This document shows positions 43,612 through 53,056 of a stretch of DNA of 61,402 nt, piece by piece. Numbering within the stretch: the stretch's first letter is position 1; every line of letters starts with the position of its first letter. This stretch comes from Nostocales cyanobacterium LEGE 12452. Its GTDB lineage: Bacteria; Cyanobacteriota; Cyanobacteriia; Cyanobacteriales; Nostocaceae. The notes under the pieces are model-generated. The model was not told the DNA's origin and did not search any database. It saw nothing but the letters and a program-made list of their open reading frames with translations. The stretch is taken from the NCBI GenBank assembly GCA_015206945.1, contig JADEXV010000014.1, positions 1 through 61,402 of the forward strand, in the 5' to 3' direction. A program made the translations under genes and the position numbers.

Positions 43612-46152
43612 ATGATTTTCCGGGGATTAAGTCGAAAAGTAAGGCTACTATTTACGAGATTTTTACTGCTAGTGTTCATTGCAGTAATTGTGTTGTGCCA
43701 ACTCTCTCCAACACAACCCCAGTTAGTGCAGCAAGAAAGTAATTACGCAATCCATATTAAACAAAACTTTAATCAATCTGCTTCTTATCCCATTTACAAA
43801 ATTCCATCTACAAACCTTTATAAGCCTATTGGCGATTGGGTAGGAAGGTTAATTTTACCAACGAAACAGCAATTACAAGATGGTTTAGATTGGGTATGGA
43901 TAGAAGTACAATATGCACCACCTACAGCACAAAATTTGGTAGGTACAATTGTGCGTTTGGAGTGGAAAAAAAATAAAAATTTGCTTGCTTTGGAACAAGC
44001 CGTAACGCGAGATATAAATTTCACTCCTGAAGTGATTAAAAGCCAAAAACAAGGAAATATTCATCCTTTTCGACTAAATGGAGTTCGTCATGTAGGGATT
44101 TTACGCTCTTTGGCTGGCGCAAATCCTGATGATGAAACAATTGTTGTTTTAGATTCAAATACAATCATTGATGCAAATCAAGAAAAATCTATTTTGCAAA
44201 TTGAACGCGAACCTATTTTGGCAACTGGGAGATTTTATGGTTTAGTAAAAATAATTAAACCAATTGAATTTCAATATAAAACTAGTTTATTTCCAAAGGA
44301 AAAGCAGTATAAAGATTATTTTTTGGTAAAACATTATAATCCTAATGCAAATAAATTTAATGGTATTGAAGAAACTATTCGCATTCCCCAACAAGTAATA
44401 GATTCGCGAAATTTTGCTCCTTCAAGTTCGCAGCAAATCGAGCGATCGCCTGCGGGTGAAGATGGTTGGTATATTTACGGCGCTGCCGATGCAAAGGGCG
44501 TATTTACGGTACGCGCACTTGCACCTCGTTCTCTGTTACAAATTCAACCCCATCAAATTATTACTGGTAAAGAATTAGGGCTAAATTACATCCAAGAGGT
44601 AAATTGGCAAAATACTGAGAAAAATAAAGGTAAATTCAATACTGTATTATTAAAGTCTGTAGAAGTACAAAATTCACAAAATCAATCTATATCAAAATGG
44701 CAAGAAGGCAATAAAGCTATTGTTTTACACCTATTTGGTGGAATTGGCGGACGTAAAGCTGAACCACTGGGAGTACCTTATACTATCACCGGACATTTTG
44801 CTTTTGGAATTGCAGAAGTTGTCCGCGACGAGTTTACTAACGAATTACGCTTCGAGACTAAATACCACCAAATTTATGCCCACAACCCTGATGGAATTAT
44901 TGCCGGAACGCATACATGGGCTGATTATATGGGTAATTTACAACGTGGTTGGCTGGCAATACGTCCAGTATCAGATATTCTAATTAAATTCGACCCTGTA
45001 ACGCAGGATTATGATTTTGATGGTGTCAAACTTTCGCCTTTAGAACAATTTCAGCAACAATTACAGATAACAATGGCACGTTATCGGGTTGGTGATGGAA
45101 CTGGTGGCGCAATAGTATCACCTGCTACCTCATGCATCCAAGACGCAAGTCAAGCACTTTATGCTGCAATACTGGCAATTAAAAACCAAGTTGCTACAAT
45201 TCCTCAGATTCAAACTTGGATACGCGCAAACCCCAATCATCCGCAAACATTACGCTTCCAGCAGCTAGTTGAATTAGGTCAATCTTTAGAACAACAATTA
45301 GCACCCTTGGGTATAGTTCGCGCTGATTGGCAAAGTCAAGCAGGTATACTCGCAGGTACGGGCATAGGAAAAACGACGAAACCATTTCAAGATGGTAGTA
45401 TTTGGGCTGGTTTGACAACATGGCGAACAATAATGCCTAGACTTGCACACGACGATCTTGCCGCAATATTTTTAAAACATGGTGCAACTATGCAAGTATT
45501 GCGAACCAATCAAGTCGGTGGTTGGGAACCTAATATTACACCCATTGCTCCAACAGCACTTTTGGGACAAATTAAGATTCCTTTTACGAATATTTCACCA
45601 CTTTCAATTCTTTTAAATCGCACTTTAGCGTCCTTAATAGTTCCGAGGCTGCAAGATTGGTTAGTTGTTGTTGCAATGCTGATAATTTATAGTATTCTTG
45701 CTCTACCTTATGGTTGGAAATTTGGATTTTTACAAATAGAATTGTGGTCTGCAAATTGGATTGATAAATGGTTGTTAATATTGCGTTGCTTATTTTTACC
45801 TGCGATTGTTGAAGAACTCTTATTTCGCGTTTTTTTGCTTCCTCATCCTAGCGAAATTACTAATTGGTTCCAATGGGCTTTGTGCGCAATAGTGAGTTTG
45901 TTGTTATTTGTTCTGTATCATCCATTCAATGCTAAAGCATTTTTTAAAGCTGGATATACCACCTTTCATAATCCTGTTTTTCTTGTTTTAGCTGCATTTT
46001 TAGGAATTATCTGTACTGTTGCATATACCCTTACAGGATCTTTATTTGCGATAGTTTTAATTCACTGGATTGTTGTAGTAGTTTGGTTAATTGTTTTTGG
46101 AGGAATCAGAAAATTAGATAATAATCAAAAAATTCAGAACGCTAAGGTTTAA
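43612..46152 (+). CDS. CPBP-family intramembrane protease with large extracytoplasmic region
   Basis: 846 residues. One N-terminal TM helix (about 10-29, LLFTRFLLLVFIAVIVLC) is followed by roughly 650 residues of probably extracytoplasmic, beta-rich sequence of unknown fold (GVRHVGILRSLAGANPDDET, LHLFGGIGGRKAEPLGVPYT). The C-terminal 170 residues are a membrane domain of the CPBP (CAAX protease and bacteriocin-processing, Abi) family, with EExxxR (VEELLFR), FxxxH (FVLYH) and a final His (LIHWIVVVVW). Those residues form the glutamate-type intramembrane protease active site. Substrate unknown. Confidence 0.88.
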   Translation: MIFRGLSRKVRLLFTRFLLLVFIAVIVLCQLSPTQPQLVQQESNYAIHIKQNFNQSASYPIYKIPSTNLYKPIGDWVGRLILPTKQQLQDGLDWVWIEVQYAPPTAQNLVGTIVRLEWKKNKNLLALEQAVTRDINFTPEVIKSQKQGNIHPFRLNGVRHVGILRSLAGANPDDETIVVLDSNTIIDANQEKSILQIEREPILATGRFYGLVKIIKPIEFQYKTSLFPKEKQYKDYFLVKHYNPNANKFNGIEETIRIPQQVIDSRNFAPSSSQQIERSPAGEDGWYIYGAADAKGVFTVRALAPRSLLQIQPHQIITGKELGLNYIQEVNWQNTEKNKGKFNTVLLKSVEVQNSQNQSISKWQEGNKAIVLHLFGGIGGRKAEPLGVPYTITGHFAFGIAEVVRDEFTNELRFETKYHQIYAHNPDGIIAGTHTWADYMGNLQRGWLAIRPVSDILIKFDPVTQDYDFDGVKLSPLEQFQQQLQITMARYRVGDGTGGAIVSPATSCIQDASQALYAAILAIKNQVATIPQIQTWIRANPNHPQTLRFQQLVELGQSLEQQLAPLGIVRADWQSQAGILAGTGIGKTTKPFQDGSIWAGLTTWRTIMPRLAHDDLAAIFLKHGATMQVLRTNQVGGWEPNITPIAPTALLGQIKIPFTNISPLSILLNRTLASLIVPRLQDWLVVVAMLIIYSILALPYGWKFGFLQIELWSANWIDKWLLILRCLFLPAIVEELLFRVFLLPHPSEITNWFQWALCAIVSLLLFVLYHPFNAKAFFKAGYTTFHNPVFLVLAAFLGIICTVAYTLTGSLFAIVLIHWIVVVVWLIVFGGIRKLDNNQKIQNAKV

Positions 46153-46321
46153 GGAGGCAGGGGGCAGGAGGTAGGAGTTAATAATGCTTGGTTAAGGCTA
46201 AACCTTGATGCCTTTATTTAGCACCAATAAATCTAGGACAACCTTCCTCAGCCCCCTTTTATAACAACCGCAGAAATTTTTTTTGCGATCGCACTAAATA
46301 CCAGTATTCCACAACACACTG

Positions 46322-46741
46322 CTAAGGCACAATCAGCACTGGGCAAGGGGAAAGGTTAATCACGCGAGTGGTAACACTATCATCCGCTCCCTCTTCAGTC
46401 AAGCCTAGCCCCCGACAGCCCATGATAATTAGATCTGCCCCAATTTCATCAGCGACATCGCAGATCGTAAAAGCTGGTTTGCCTTGCCTTTCTAGGGTTT
46501 CAGATTGAATTCCTTGCCCAGAAAATAAAGATTGGGCATTTTCCAGCAGTTTTGCAACTACCTCTGGCGACACCATCGGATCGTCGGCACTAGGCGCGTC
46601 TGGAGGTGGTTCTTCTACCACAGACAGCAGCACCAAGCGACTGCTGTACTTTTTGACTACGTTGGTGACAACATCAGCAGCTTCCCGCGTTTCCCGGCTT
46701 TGATCGATAGGAAATAATACCGTCTTAAATATATCTGTCAC
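46322..46741 (-). CDS. universal stress protein (UspA family)
   Basis: 139-residue cytosolic Usp-fold protein. FKTVLFPIDQSRETREAADV gives the first strand and the nucleotide-contacting Asp. LIIMGCRGLGLTEEGADDSV followed by TTRVINLSPCPVLIVP matches the G2xG9G(S/T)-type ATP-binding loop, somewhat modified (the usual GS is DDS). It is divergent from the pgk gene, 80 bases apart. Confidence 0.9.
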   Translation of the reverse strand: MTDIFKTVLFPIDQSRETREAADVVTNVVKKYSSRLVLLSVVEEPPPDAPSADDPMVSPEVVAKLLENAQSLFSGQGIQSETLERQGKPAFTICDVADEIGADLIIMGCRGLGLTEEGADDSVTTRVINLSPCPVLIVP

Positions 46742-46821
46742 TTGGGTACCCCTGACTCCGGTAAAATCTTGATGGTTCTACTTTCAAAACAATAACAAAA
46801 AGGCAATCAGGAGAGTTTGGT

Positions 46822-48024
46822 GTGTCCAAAAAAAGTTTAGCAAGTTTATCTTCGGCTGATATCTCTGGGAAACGTGCCTTAGTGCGGGTTGACTTTAATG
46901 TGCCTGTGGACGATCAAGGCAACATTACTGACGATACTCGCATTCGCGCCGCTCTACCAACCATCCAAGATTTGACGCAGAAGGGAGCTAAGGTCATTCT
47001 CGCCAGCCATTTTGGCCGTCCCAAGGGTGTGGATGACAAATTACGCCTAACTCCCGTTGCCAAGCGTCTGTCTGAGTTACTGGGGCAAGAAGTCATTAAA
47101 ACTGATGATTCCATTGGTGATGAAGTTGCAGCTAAAGTTGGCGCGTTGCAAAATGGCCAAGTGCTGTTACTCGAAAATGTGCGTTTTTACAAAGAAGAAG
47201 AGAAAAACGACCCAGAATTTGCGAAAAAATTGGCAGCTAATGCTGATTTTTACGTAAATGATGCTTTTGGTACTGCACACCGCGCCCATGCTTCTACTGA
47301 AGGTGTGACTAAATTCCTTAGCCCTTCTGTGGCTGGATATTTGGTTGAGAAGGAATTGCAATATCTGCAAAATGCCATTGAAAATCCCCAACGTCCTTTA
47401 GCAGCAATTATTGGTGGTTCCAAAGTTTCCAGCAAAATTGGCGTGATTGAAACGTTGCTGGAAAAATGCGACAAGCTGATCATCGGCGGTGGGATGATTT
47501 TCACTTTCTACAAAGCCCGTGGTTTGAATGTTGGTAAGTCTTTGGTGGAAGAAGACAAGCTGGAACTAGCGAAGTCTTTGGAAGCTAAGGCTAAAGAACG
47601 TGGCGTTGCTTTATTGCTTCCCACAGATGTGGTATTGGCAGATAACTTTGCCCCTGATGCCAATTCTCAAACCGTTAGCATTGAGAATATCCCCGATGGT
47701 TGGATGGGTTTGGATATTGGGCCAGACTCGGTGAAATTTTTCCAAGAAGCCCTTGCAGATACCAAAACGGTAATTTGGAACGGGCCAATGGGTGTGTTTG
47801 AGTTTGATAAGTTTGCGGCAGGTACGGAAGCGATCGCTCATACTCTCGCCGAAATCGGTAAAACTGGCACAACTACCATTATCGGCGGTGGTGACTCGGT
47901 AGCGGCTGTGGAAAAAGTTGGTTTAGCAGACCAAATGAGCCACATCTCCACCGGCGGCGGCGCTAGCTTGGAGTTACTTGAAGGCAAGGTATTGCCTGGA
48001 ATTGCAGCTTTAGATGATGCGTAA
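46822..48024 (+). CDS. pgk: phosphoglycerate kinase
   Basis: 400 residues, the normal bacterial length. Transfers phosphate between 1,3-bisphosphoglycerate and ADP in glycolysis, and runs in reverse in the Calvin cycle. Signatures: [67 protein letters not shown], the hinge [11 protein letters not shown], and the nucleotide site with [14 protein letters not shown] and [14 protein letters not shown]. It starts with GTG, preceded by AGGAGAG 7 bases upstream. Confidence 0.98.
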   Translation: MSKKSLASLSSADISGKRALVRVDFNVPVDDQGNITDDTRIRAALPTIQDLTQKGAKVILASHFGRPKGVDDKLRLTPVAKRLSELLGQEVIKTDDSIGDEVAAKVGALQNGQVLLLENVRFYKEEEKNDPEFAKKLAANADFYVNDAFGTAHRAHASTEGVTKFLSPSVAGYLVEKELQYLQNAIENPQRPLAAIIGGSKVSSKIGVIETLLEKCDKLIIGGGMIFTFYKARGLNVGKSLVEEDKLELAKSLEAKAKERGVALLLPTDVVLADNFAPDANSQTVSIENIPDGWMGLDIGPDSVKFFQEALADTKTVIWNGPMGVFEFDKFAAGTEAIAHTLAEIGKTGTTTIIGGGDSVAAVEKVGLADQMSHISTGGGASLELLEGKVLPGIAALDDA

Positions 48025-48065
48025 TACAGACGTTACAGCAATTTTCAGGTAATTAAACCATTGTC

Positions 48066-48089
48066 AGGGGCGCACGGAAGTGCGCCTCT
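48066..48089. repeat. hairpin after pgk
   Basis: AGGGGCGCAC, loop GGAA, GTGCGCCTCT: a 10-bp stem with one G-U pair. There is no T run, so termination is unproven; it resembles a dispersed repeat type. Confidence 0.5.
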
Positions 48090-48111
48090 AATGTAGATAG
48101 GAAAAAAAACT

Positions 48112-48729
48112 GTGGAAACCAAATGGCTGGAATGGGCACAGAAGTTACAAGCGATCGCTCAAAGTGGTTTGACTTATTCTGAGGGTGTTTATGATATAGA
48201 ACGTTACAAACAATTACGAGCGATCGCCACGGAAATCATGGCGAATTACTCAAATGTAGAACACACCTATGTCCTCGATTTATTTAGCCGTGAAGTCGGA
48301 TATGCAACTCCTAAAGTTGATGTGCGAGGAGCAATTTTTCGTGACGATACTATATTGTTAGTCAAGGAGCGAGTAGACGGCTGCTGGACTTTACCTGGTG
48401 GATGGGCTGATGTTGGCGAATCTCCCAGTGAGGCAGTTGTGAAAGAAGTATATGAAGAATCTGGATATCAAGCACGCGCTATCAAACTTCTAGCAGTCTA
48501 TGACAGAAACAAACAGGGACATCCACCATTACCGTTTTATGTCTACAAGTTGTTTTTTCACTGCGAACTTATTGGTGGTTCTCCATCATCAAGTATTGAA
48601 ACTGAAGAAGTAGGTTTTTTCCCTGAAGGTGCGTTACCAGAACTTTCTCTCGGACGTGTGACACCAGCACAAATAAATCGGCTTTTTCAACATTATCGCC
48701 AACCAGATTTACCGACAGACTTTGATTAG
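48112..48729 (+). CDS. Nudix hydrolase
   Basis: 205 residues. An N-terminal helical domain (about 1-60, as in ADP-ribose or ADP-sugar pyrophosphatases of the YjhB type) precedes the Nudix fold. The Nudix box is at 97-118 (GWADVGESPSEAVV then KEVYEESGY); the conserved Arg of REUXEE is Lys111, with both metal-binding Glu (115, 116) kept. It should cleave a nucleoside diphosphate linked to another group; the substrate is not clear. GTG start with GATAGG about 10 bases upstream. It lies 87 bases after pgk. Confidence 0.9.
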   Translation: METKWLEWAQKLQAIAQSGLTYSEGVYDIERYKQLRAIATEIMANYSNVEHTYVLDLFSREVGYATPKVDVRGAIFRDDTILLVKERVDGCWTLPGGWADVGESPSEAVVKEVYEESGYQARAIKLLAVYDRNKQGHPPLPFYVYKLFFHCELIGGSPSSSIETEEVGFFPEGALPELSLGRVTPAQINRLFQHYRQPDLPTDFD

Positions 48730-48845
48730 TAGCCCCTTCAATATTTAATATACTTGGTCAACTTTTTTAGGTAAAATACTAGTACAGAAATTTACTATTT
48801 ACACTAATTAACTATATAGTTTGCTCTCAAAACAAATGCATAACA

Positions 48846-49727
48846 ATGACTCAAATTACTCAACAACAACAGCCAATCCAGTACCAATCAAGACTCGGAA
48901 TTGAAGTTCTGTGCGGTTGCAATCTCAACGACCTCACAAATCTAGAGTCGCGTGAATTAAAAGAATCACTTTGGAAACATGGCGTTGTAGTCGTCAGACA
49001 GCAACAGCTTACCGCACAACAATTAAAAGAATTTGCCAAGCAGACTTTTGGTGATTTTATGTTTGGTGTCCCTCCGAAAACATTAGATCCTGATATTAGT
49101 CCAGACTTACAAAGCCAATATGTCTATATATTGGGCAATCCCAAAGGGCCGGTTCCCGATCCAGCCGGGAAATATGCGTGGCAATGGCATCATGATAAAG
49201 ATGGTCTCCCCAGTACAGAGGGACTGGATATGAACGCACTATATGTTGTGATGCTTTATGGAATACAAGTACCGGAAGGTGTAGATGGGCAACCTCACAC
49301 TACCGAGTTCCTCGATATGGTAGAAGCGTACAATAACCTAGATCCTCAACATCAGCGGCAGTTAGAGCAGATGTCGATGTATCACTCGCCACCAATGTTT
49401 TCTAAAAATAGCAAGGTAAATGCTGATATACCGAGGAAAGTGCATCCCATTGTGTCTACTCACAAAGTCACTGGTAAAAAGGGATTATATTTAGGTTCAG
49501 ACACTGCGATCGCAGTTGGTATGGAAGATCGACCAGAGGAAGCAAAACGTTTCTGGGAGGACTTGTTTGCGACTGTTCTAGACTGCACGCCAGTCTACTC
49601 TCATGTTTGGCAGCCAGGAGATATTATTTTTTGGGACAACTCACAGGTAATGCACAGAGGCAGACCTTACGATCCAAGGAAGCACCAGCGAATTGCCTTG
49701 CGTTTAGGTGTAGTGCAGACAGATTGA
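48846..49727 (+). CDS. TauD/TfdA-family Fe(II)/2-oxoglutarate dioxygenase
   Basis: 293 residues. The metal triad is His115 and Asp117 (WQWHHDKDG) and the distal His270 (DNSQVMHRG). The 2-oxoglutarate Arg lies in the C-terminal HQRIALRLG stretch. The N terminus (SRELKESLWKHGVVVVRQQ) is the usual start of TauD-type enzymes. Family members hydroxylate sulfonates, herbicides, carnitine precursors or natural-product intermediates. The absence of sulfonate transport genes gives no hint of substrate. Confidence 0.92.
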   Translation: MTQITQQQQPIQYQSRLGIEVLCGCNLNDLTNLESRELKESLWKHGVVVVRQQQLTAQQLKEFAKQTFGDFMFGVPPKTLDPDISPDLQSQYVYILGNPKGPVPDPAGKYAWQWHHDKDGLPSTEGLDMNALYVVMLYGIQVPEGVDGQPHTTEFLDMVEAYNNLDPQHQRQLEQMSMYHSPPMFSKNSKVNADIPRKVHPIVSTHKVTGKKGLYLGSDTAIAVGMEDRPEEAKRFWEDLFATVLDCTPVYSHVWQPGDIIFWDNSQVMHRGRPYDPRKHQRIALRLGVVQTD

Positions 49728-50274
49728 AAGACACTACTACAATGTCTAAACTAGCTAGTAATGAAAAGTTTGTAGTAAGCGGTAATCGATCGAGATTTGA
49801 GTCTTGCGTTGTGTGAAGTTTGCTTGTTTAAGTTGGAAAGCATCTTTATACTGTGTAGTTAGTATCATTGTTGGAGGCTCAATATTGTGTCGCTTCCCTT
49901 AATACACTGCACTCTGGAACTAATCGATAAAATCCTCTGTTATGTAAGCGACTAAAGTCAGTTTGCTGTCAGAGGTATGCGCATCTGAGCTGATTGGCAA
50001 ACCCGGTGCTTCATAAACGGATTGGCTATCTTTCGTTTCTTAACCCAAAAAACTGCCGCAAGTGAGCTAGACCTTTCTTCCCAAGAGTAGAGAACATTGT
50101 AATCTGGGCTACTAGGGATTTATAGGAGCTGTTTTCAACCCCTGAAGATTTTGATAGGTTTCGCTATTTGTATAGCAACTTAGCCTAAAGCAAGCTCACC
50201 GTCTTTAAAACCACAGTGTTTGGCTTGTTATGACGAGATTTGTTATCTGTAATGACTGTAAATACTGATCGCAT
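49728..50274. other. intergenic region, nothing recognised
   Basis: About 550 bp between the dioxygenase and the GC-rich cluster. I scanned it for tRNA-like cloverleafs, small genes and repeats and found nothing I can support. Base composition stays host-like and rises only after about 50275. Confidence 0.5.
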
Positions 50275-50481
50275 ATGTACACATTAATACGTTCGCTGTC
50301 CGTGCAGCGCCTCATCACAGAGCAACTTCCTATCGTTGGAAGTGCTTGGCTCATAGCTGAGTTCTTCTACAAGTTCCATAGTTTCACTTTGGAATGCGCC
50401 GCATTCCTTGCGACTTGGTTCGTTATAGATGCAATCCTCTCGGTCTTACGTCATACATTCCATAGACGCACTCAGGAGTGA
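50275..50481 (+). CDS. small membrane protein, hypothetical
   Basis: 68 residues. Two hydrophobic stretches (PIVGSAWLIAEFFYKF and LECAAFLATWFVIDAILSVL) predict two short TM helices with a basic C terminus (RHTFHRRTQE). The residue pattern is clearly protein-like, and small proteins with the YKFHSFTLE theme feel familiar from cyanobacteria, though I cannot confirm it. Its stop is 7 bases before the next ATG, and its last codons contain AGGAG, the ribosome site for that gene. It is the first of a three-gene unit. Confidence 0.65.
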   Translation: MYTLIRSLSVQRLITEQLPIVGSAWLIAEFFYKFHSFTLECAAFLATWFVIDAILSVLRHTFHRRTQE

Positions 50482-50488
50482 AAGCGGC

Positions 50489-51667
50489 ATGACTTGTTGC
50501 AATGGACAACGAGACATGGAGGACGTGCGGGGACGGGATTCCCACAAGTCCCCTATGTTATGTAAGATCTGGCGCGTACTCTTTTGCAAAGACAAAGATC
50601 AGGGTGGTGATCCCTGTGTCGTCATTCCCGGCTCAATGATCAGGCGACCCGATCCCTGCATCTACAGCCAGTTCCTGCTGATGCAGCTTGGCAAGCCCGT
50701 GACATGGGACAATCCGGACGTTCGGATATTCCTTAACGGAGTGGAGCAATATACCTACAACCTAACCGCGGATACCGAGTATGAGGTACAGATAACTGTC
50801 CATAATGCTTCTCGCGACAAGCCAGCAAATGGAACCGCGGTACAGGTGGAGTGGATCGAATTCGGTGCCGGTGCTAAGGTCCGCCATCCGATTGCCAACC
50901 TCGTAGCAAACGTTCCGGTTTGGCCGGGAACCGCGGTCGTTTCGACACAATGGCGCACACCTGCGACACCGGGTCATTATTGCATCGAGGTCGATCTTGA
51001 CCACCCCGATGACGGTAACCCCGCCAATAACCGAGGCTGGAACAATACTCAGGTTTATGCTGCCAATTCCCCAGTTGATCGACAATTACGTATTTTCAAC
51101 GCTTATCCAGGCGACTGCCCACTAGTGGCCGAGGGCGGCGGTCCCTATCTAGACTACCGCCGTGCGATCTTTGGCTGGGGAGTGCTGGCGGCAATGGCTG
51201 CTATGTTTTACTCTCATGTGCTCCGCTCCCGTGTGCTCGACACCGACAATGTCTTTATCGGATATGCTCTCCTGATGTTGATTGCCTACGTGGTCGCGGC
51301 GTCACTCGGACTGGCTTACTATCGCTTGCACAACAACCGCTTGAAACCTCCCCAGGGCAAGCGCCCTACTAATCCGAACCGAATCAACTGCCATTTGGTG
51401 GAGATCGATGTCGATTCCCATGTCTTTGAGGACCAAATCGGTAAGAATTTCGATCCGGAAACCGTCTTCGCCGAGACTCCGCTGATCTGGCCGGCGCATG
51501 TAGAGCCGTCTTCGTTCGTTTTCCAGGCAGGCGAAGCATTCCGCGACGTGACGTTTCATACGGACGCGCCTGACGAACCAGGACCTCCGGGAGTCTTCAA
51601 TGTCAGGGTTCGCCAAGGTGGCGAACCCATCGGTGGTGCAACTTTTGTAATTACCAGAGGGGATTAA
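50489..51667 (+). CDS. CARDB-like domain membrane protein, GC-rich cluster
   Basis: 392 residues from the ATG at 50489 (ribosome site AGGAG 10 bases upstream). The N terminus is Cys-rich (CCNG, LCKIW, FCKDK, PCVV, PCIY) and precedes a CARDB-like beta domain (about 75-190: NPDVRIFLNGVEQYTYNLTA, TEYEVQITVHNAS, PGHYCIEVDLDHPDDGNPAN). Two TM helices follow (about 226-247, FGWGVLAAMAAMFYSHVL; and 255-280, FIGYALLMLIAYVVAASLGL). The last 70 residues look like another Ig-type domain (FRDVTFHTDAPDEPGPPGVF). GC content and codon use differ sharply from neighbours. The stop is 2 bases before the next ATG. CARDB-type domains usually bind proteins or sugars outside the cell; function unknown. Confidence 0.78.
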   Translation: MTCCNGQRDMEDVRGRDSHKSPMLCKIWRVLFCKDKDQGGDPCVVIPGSMIRRPDPCIYSQFLLMQLGKPVTWDNPDVRIFLNGVEQYTYNLTADTEYEVQITVHNASRDKPANGTAVQVEWIEFGAGAKVRHPIANLVANVPVWPGTAVVSTQWRTPATPGHYCIEVDLDHPDDGNPANNRGWNNTQVYAANSPVDRQLRIFNAYPGDCPLVAEGGGPYLDYRRAIFGWGVLAAMAAMFYSHVLRSRVLDTDNVFIGYALLMLIAYVVAASLGLAYYRLHNNRLKPPQGKRPTNPNRINCHLVEIDVDSHVFEDQIGKNFDPETVFAETPLIWPAHVEPSSFVFQAGEAFRDVTFHTDAPDEPGPPGVFNVRVRQGGEPIGGATFVITRGD

Positions 51668-51669
51668 AG

Positions 51670-52638
51670 ATGGGCGGTTGTGGCACAAGAGACAATTTCT
51701 CCGGCAACTACGACGCCGGACGAGGCCAAGTGCTGAACTGGGTCGCTGGCGGTGCTGGCGTCGTTGGCGTTGCCGGACTGCTTTCAATCATGGAAGTAGG
51801 ATGGGTTGGTGGCTTGGGTGCCCTTCTCGCACTCGCAGTTGTTGCAGCCGCGGCTGGCGCTGGCGCGATACTTGGCTTTTTTGTCGGTTTCGCAGTGAAT
51901 TGGTTTGATCGGCTTCACGAGCAGGACCCATCCGAAATCACTATCGCAGGCTGCATTCTTTGTGCGGGCAAGAATTCGGGCTACCCTCCTTTCAATGATA
52001 ACGACTGGACTTTCAACATCGGCGGCGTGGTCGACAGCGTCTTCACTGTGCAAGGTCCTGCGGGGGCTGGATTAACTGTGGATGAGGTGCGCACCCGTGG
52101 CGCACCCGGCGGAGGGCCGGCGTTTAAGACCTTCGAAGAAGTGGACGGCTCTTTCGTAGATATGCTGCATTGCGAGATTGGTTCGCGCATAGGCGACTAC
52201 GCTGCGGTGGGTGCTGCGATTGGCTCAGTGGCAGGGGCAATCGCCGGTGCTGTGGCGGGAGCCGCGATTTGTGTTGCTGCCGGACTTGCCACTTTTGGCA
52301 TCGGCGCGCTAGTCTGCTTGCTCATCGTTGCATTGATAATTGCCGCTGGCGCGTTTGTCGGCGGCGCAGTCGGCAATTCCATTGGTGCGGGCATTGGTTG
52401 GATTGCTGACCAAATCAATGATCTCGATGAGAGAGGCGAGGCTGTCAGCAAAGGCTGTCTGATGACGTTCACCGGACGCTGGGTGACCGATTCCAGTCAT
52501 CAGCACAACGAAATCCACGATATTGAGCGATGTCAGTTAATCGAATGCAATGACTGCCACAGCGCGACAGGGTCATCGTCGAGTGGGCTCATCGCTGCTG
52601 TCGGGATTGGTCGTCAACCTACCGGACGTGATCCATGA
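51670..52638 (+). CDS. glycine-zipper membrane protein, GC-rich cluster
   Basis: 322 residues. TM helices near 22-80 (GGAGVVGVAGLLSIM; LGALLALAVVAAAAGAGAIL) are followed by a soluble loop (85-165) with an ICILC-type CxxC (GCILCAGK). Next comes a Gly/Ala-rich zipper (about 172-245: AAVGAAIGSVAGAIAGAVAG, AGAFVGGAVGNSIGAGIGWI), a pattern typical of membrane-embedding or pore-forming segments. Residues 269-288 read GRWVTDSSHQHNEIHDIERC, a Trp/His/Glu motif that may bind metal, then CNDC. GC counted over 51841-51900 is 35 of 60. No similarity to a named family recognised; a pore-forming or channel-like role is only an inference. Confidence 0.75.
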   Translation: MGGCGTRDNFSGNYDAGRGQVLNWVAGGAGVVGVAGLLSIMEVGWVGGLGALLALAVVAAAAGAGAILGFFVGFAVNWFDRLHEQDPSEITIAGCILCAGKNSGYPPFNDNDWTFNIGGVVDSVFTVQGPAGAGLTVDEVRTRGAPGGGPAFKTFEEVDGSFVDMLHCEIGSRIGDYAAVGAAIGSVAGAIAGAVAGAAICVAAGLATFGIGALVCLLIVALIIAAGAFVGGAVGNSIGAGIGWIADQINDLDERGEAVSKGCLMTFTGRWVTDSSHQHNEIHDIERCQLIECNDCHSATGSSSSGLIAAVGIGRQPTGRDP

Positions 52639-52657
52639 AAACAAAAGGGTTGTGTTG

Positions 52658-52843
52658 CGAATGGCACTAAGAAAAGCTGAAATACTTGCCTGGCAAGGGG
52701 TTTAGAAAACTAATAGTTTTAAGGTCGGGAATCAGAATAATCTGCAACTCTCAGTTTGCGATCGCTGCTTCATTAGCCTACGTCTTTCTAAAGTGATGAA
52801 ACCCTTGTAAATAATGCATTTGCGCTTTTCTTAGTGCCATTCG
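52658..52843. mobile_element. 186-bp terminal-inverted-repeat element with 9-bp target duplication
   Basis: Perfect 20-bp inverted repeats (CGAATGGCACTAAGAAAAGC at 52658-52677; its complement at 52824-52843) are flanked by a perfect 9-bp direct repeat GTTGTGTTG (52649-52657 and 52844-52852). There is no transposase gene, so it is a MITE or an internally deleted insertion sequence. A HIP1 site lies inside it (52757-52764). It begins 20 bases after the stop of the GC-rich cluster. Confidence 0.9.
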
Positions 52844-53056
52844 GTTGTGTTGCAAAGATTCTGGTTCTGTTGCAAAAACTTCTAAGTGACAAAGGAAGCG
52901 TAACAAATTGAGATGTTTTTGCCACATTTGTTTGTAGTATTTTACTGATTTAAAGGCCACTTATTGAGAAAATAGATGTGCCAAAGCTTAGTATTACGTT
53001 ATTTATTCTCAATAACTTTTGCCTCTGATATACAAACTTTTGACTTTTGACTTTTG

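Noticed and set aside
49728..50274. tRNA or other attachment-site gene at the edge of the GC-rich cluster
   Set aside because: No cloverleaf or tRNA-end sequence and no flanking direct repeat could be found.
51678..52518. Long Ala/Pro- or Arg/Cys-rich open frames on both strands of the GC-rich cluster
   Set aside because: High GC lengthens spurious frames. The frame at 51670-52638 has TM and zipper pattern and a 2-base junction with the previous gene, so the others are shadows.
52778..52960. Minus-strand open frame that could be a transposase fragment, with a similar peptide (MALRKA) on the plus strand at 52661
   Set aside because: Both peptides come from the two 20-bp inverted repeats of one MITE, so they are the same sequence read on opposite strands, not two gene ends. 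The frame also crosses the element boundary.
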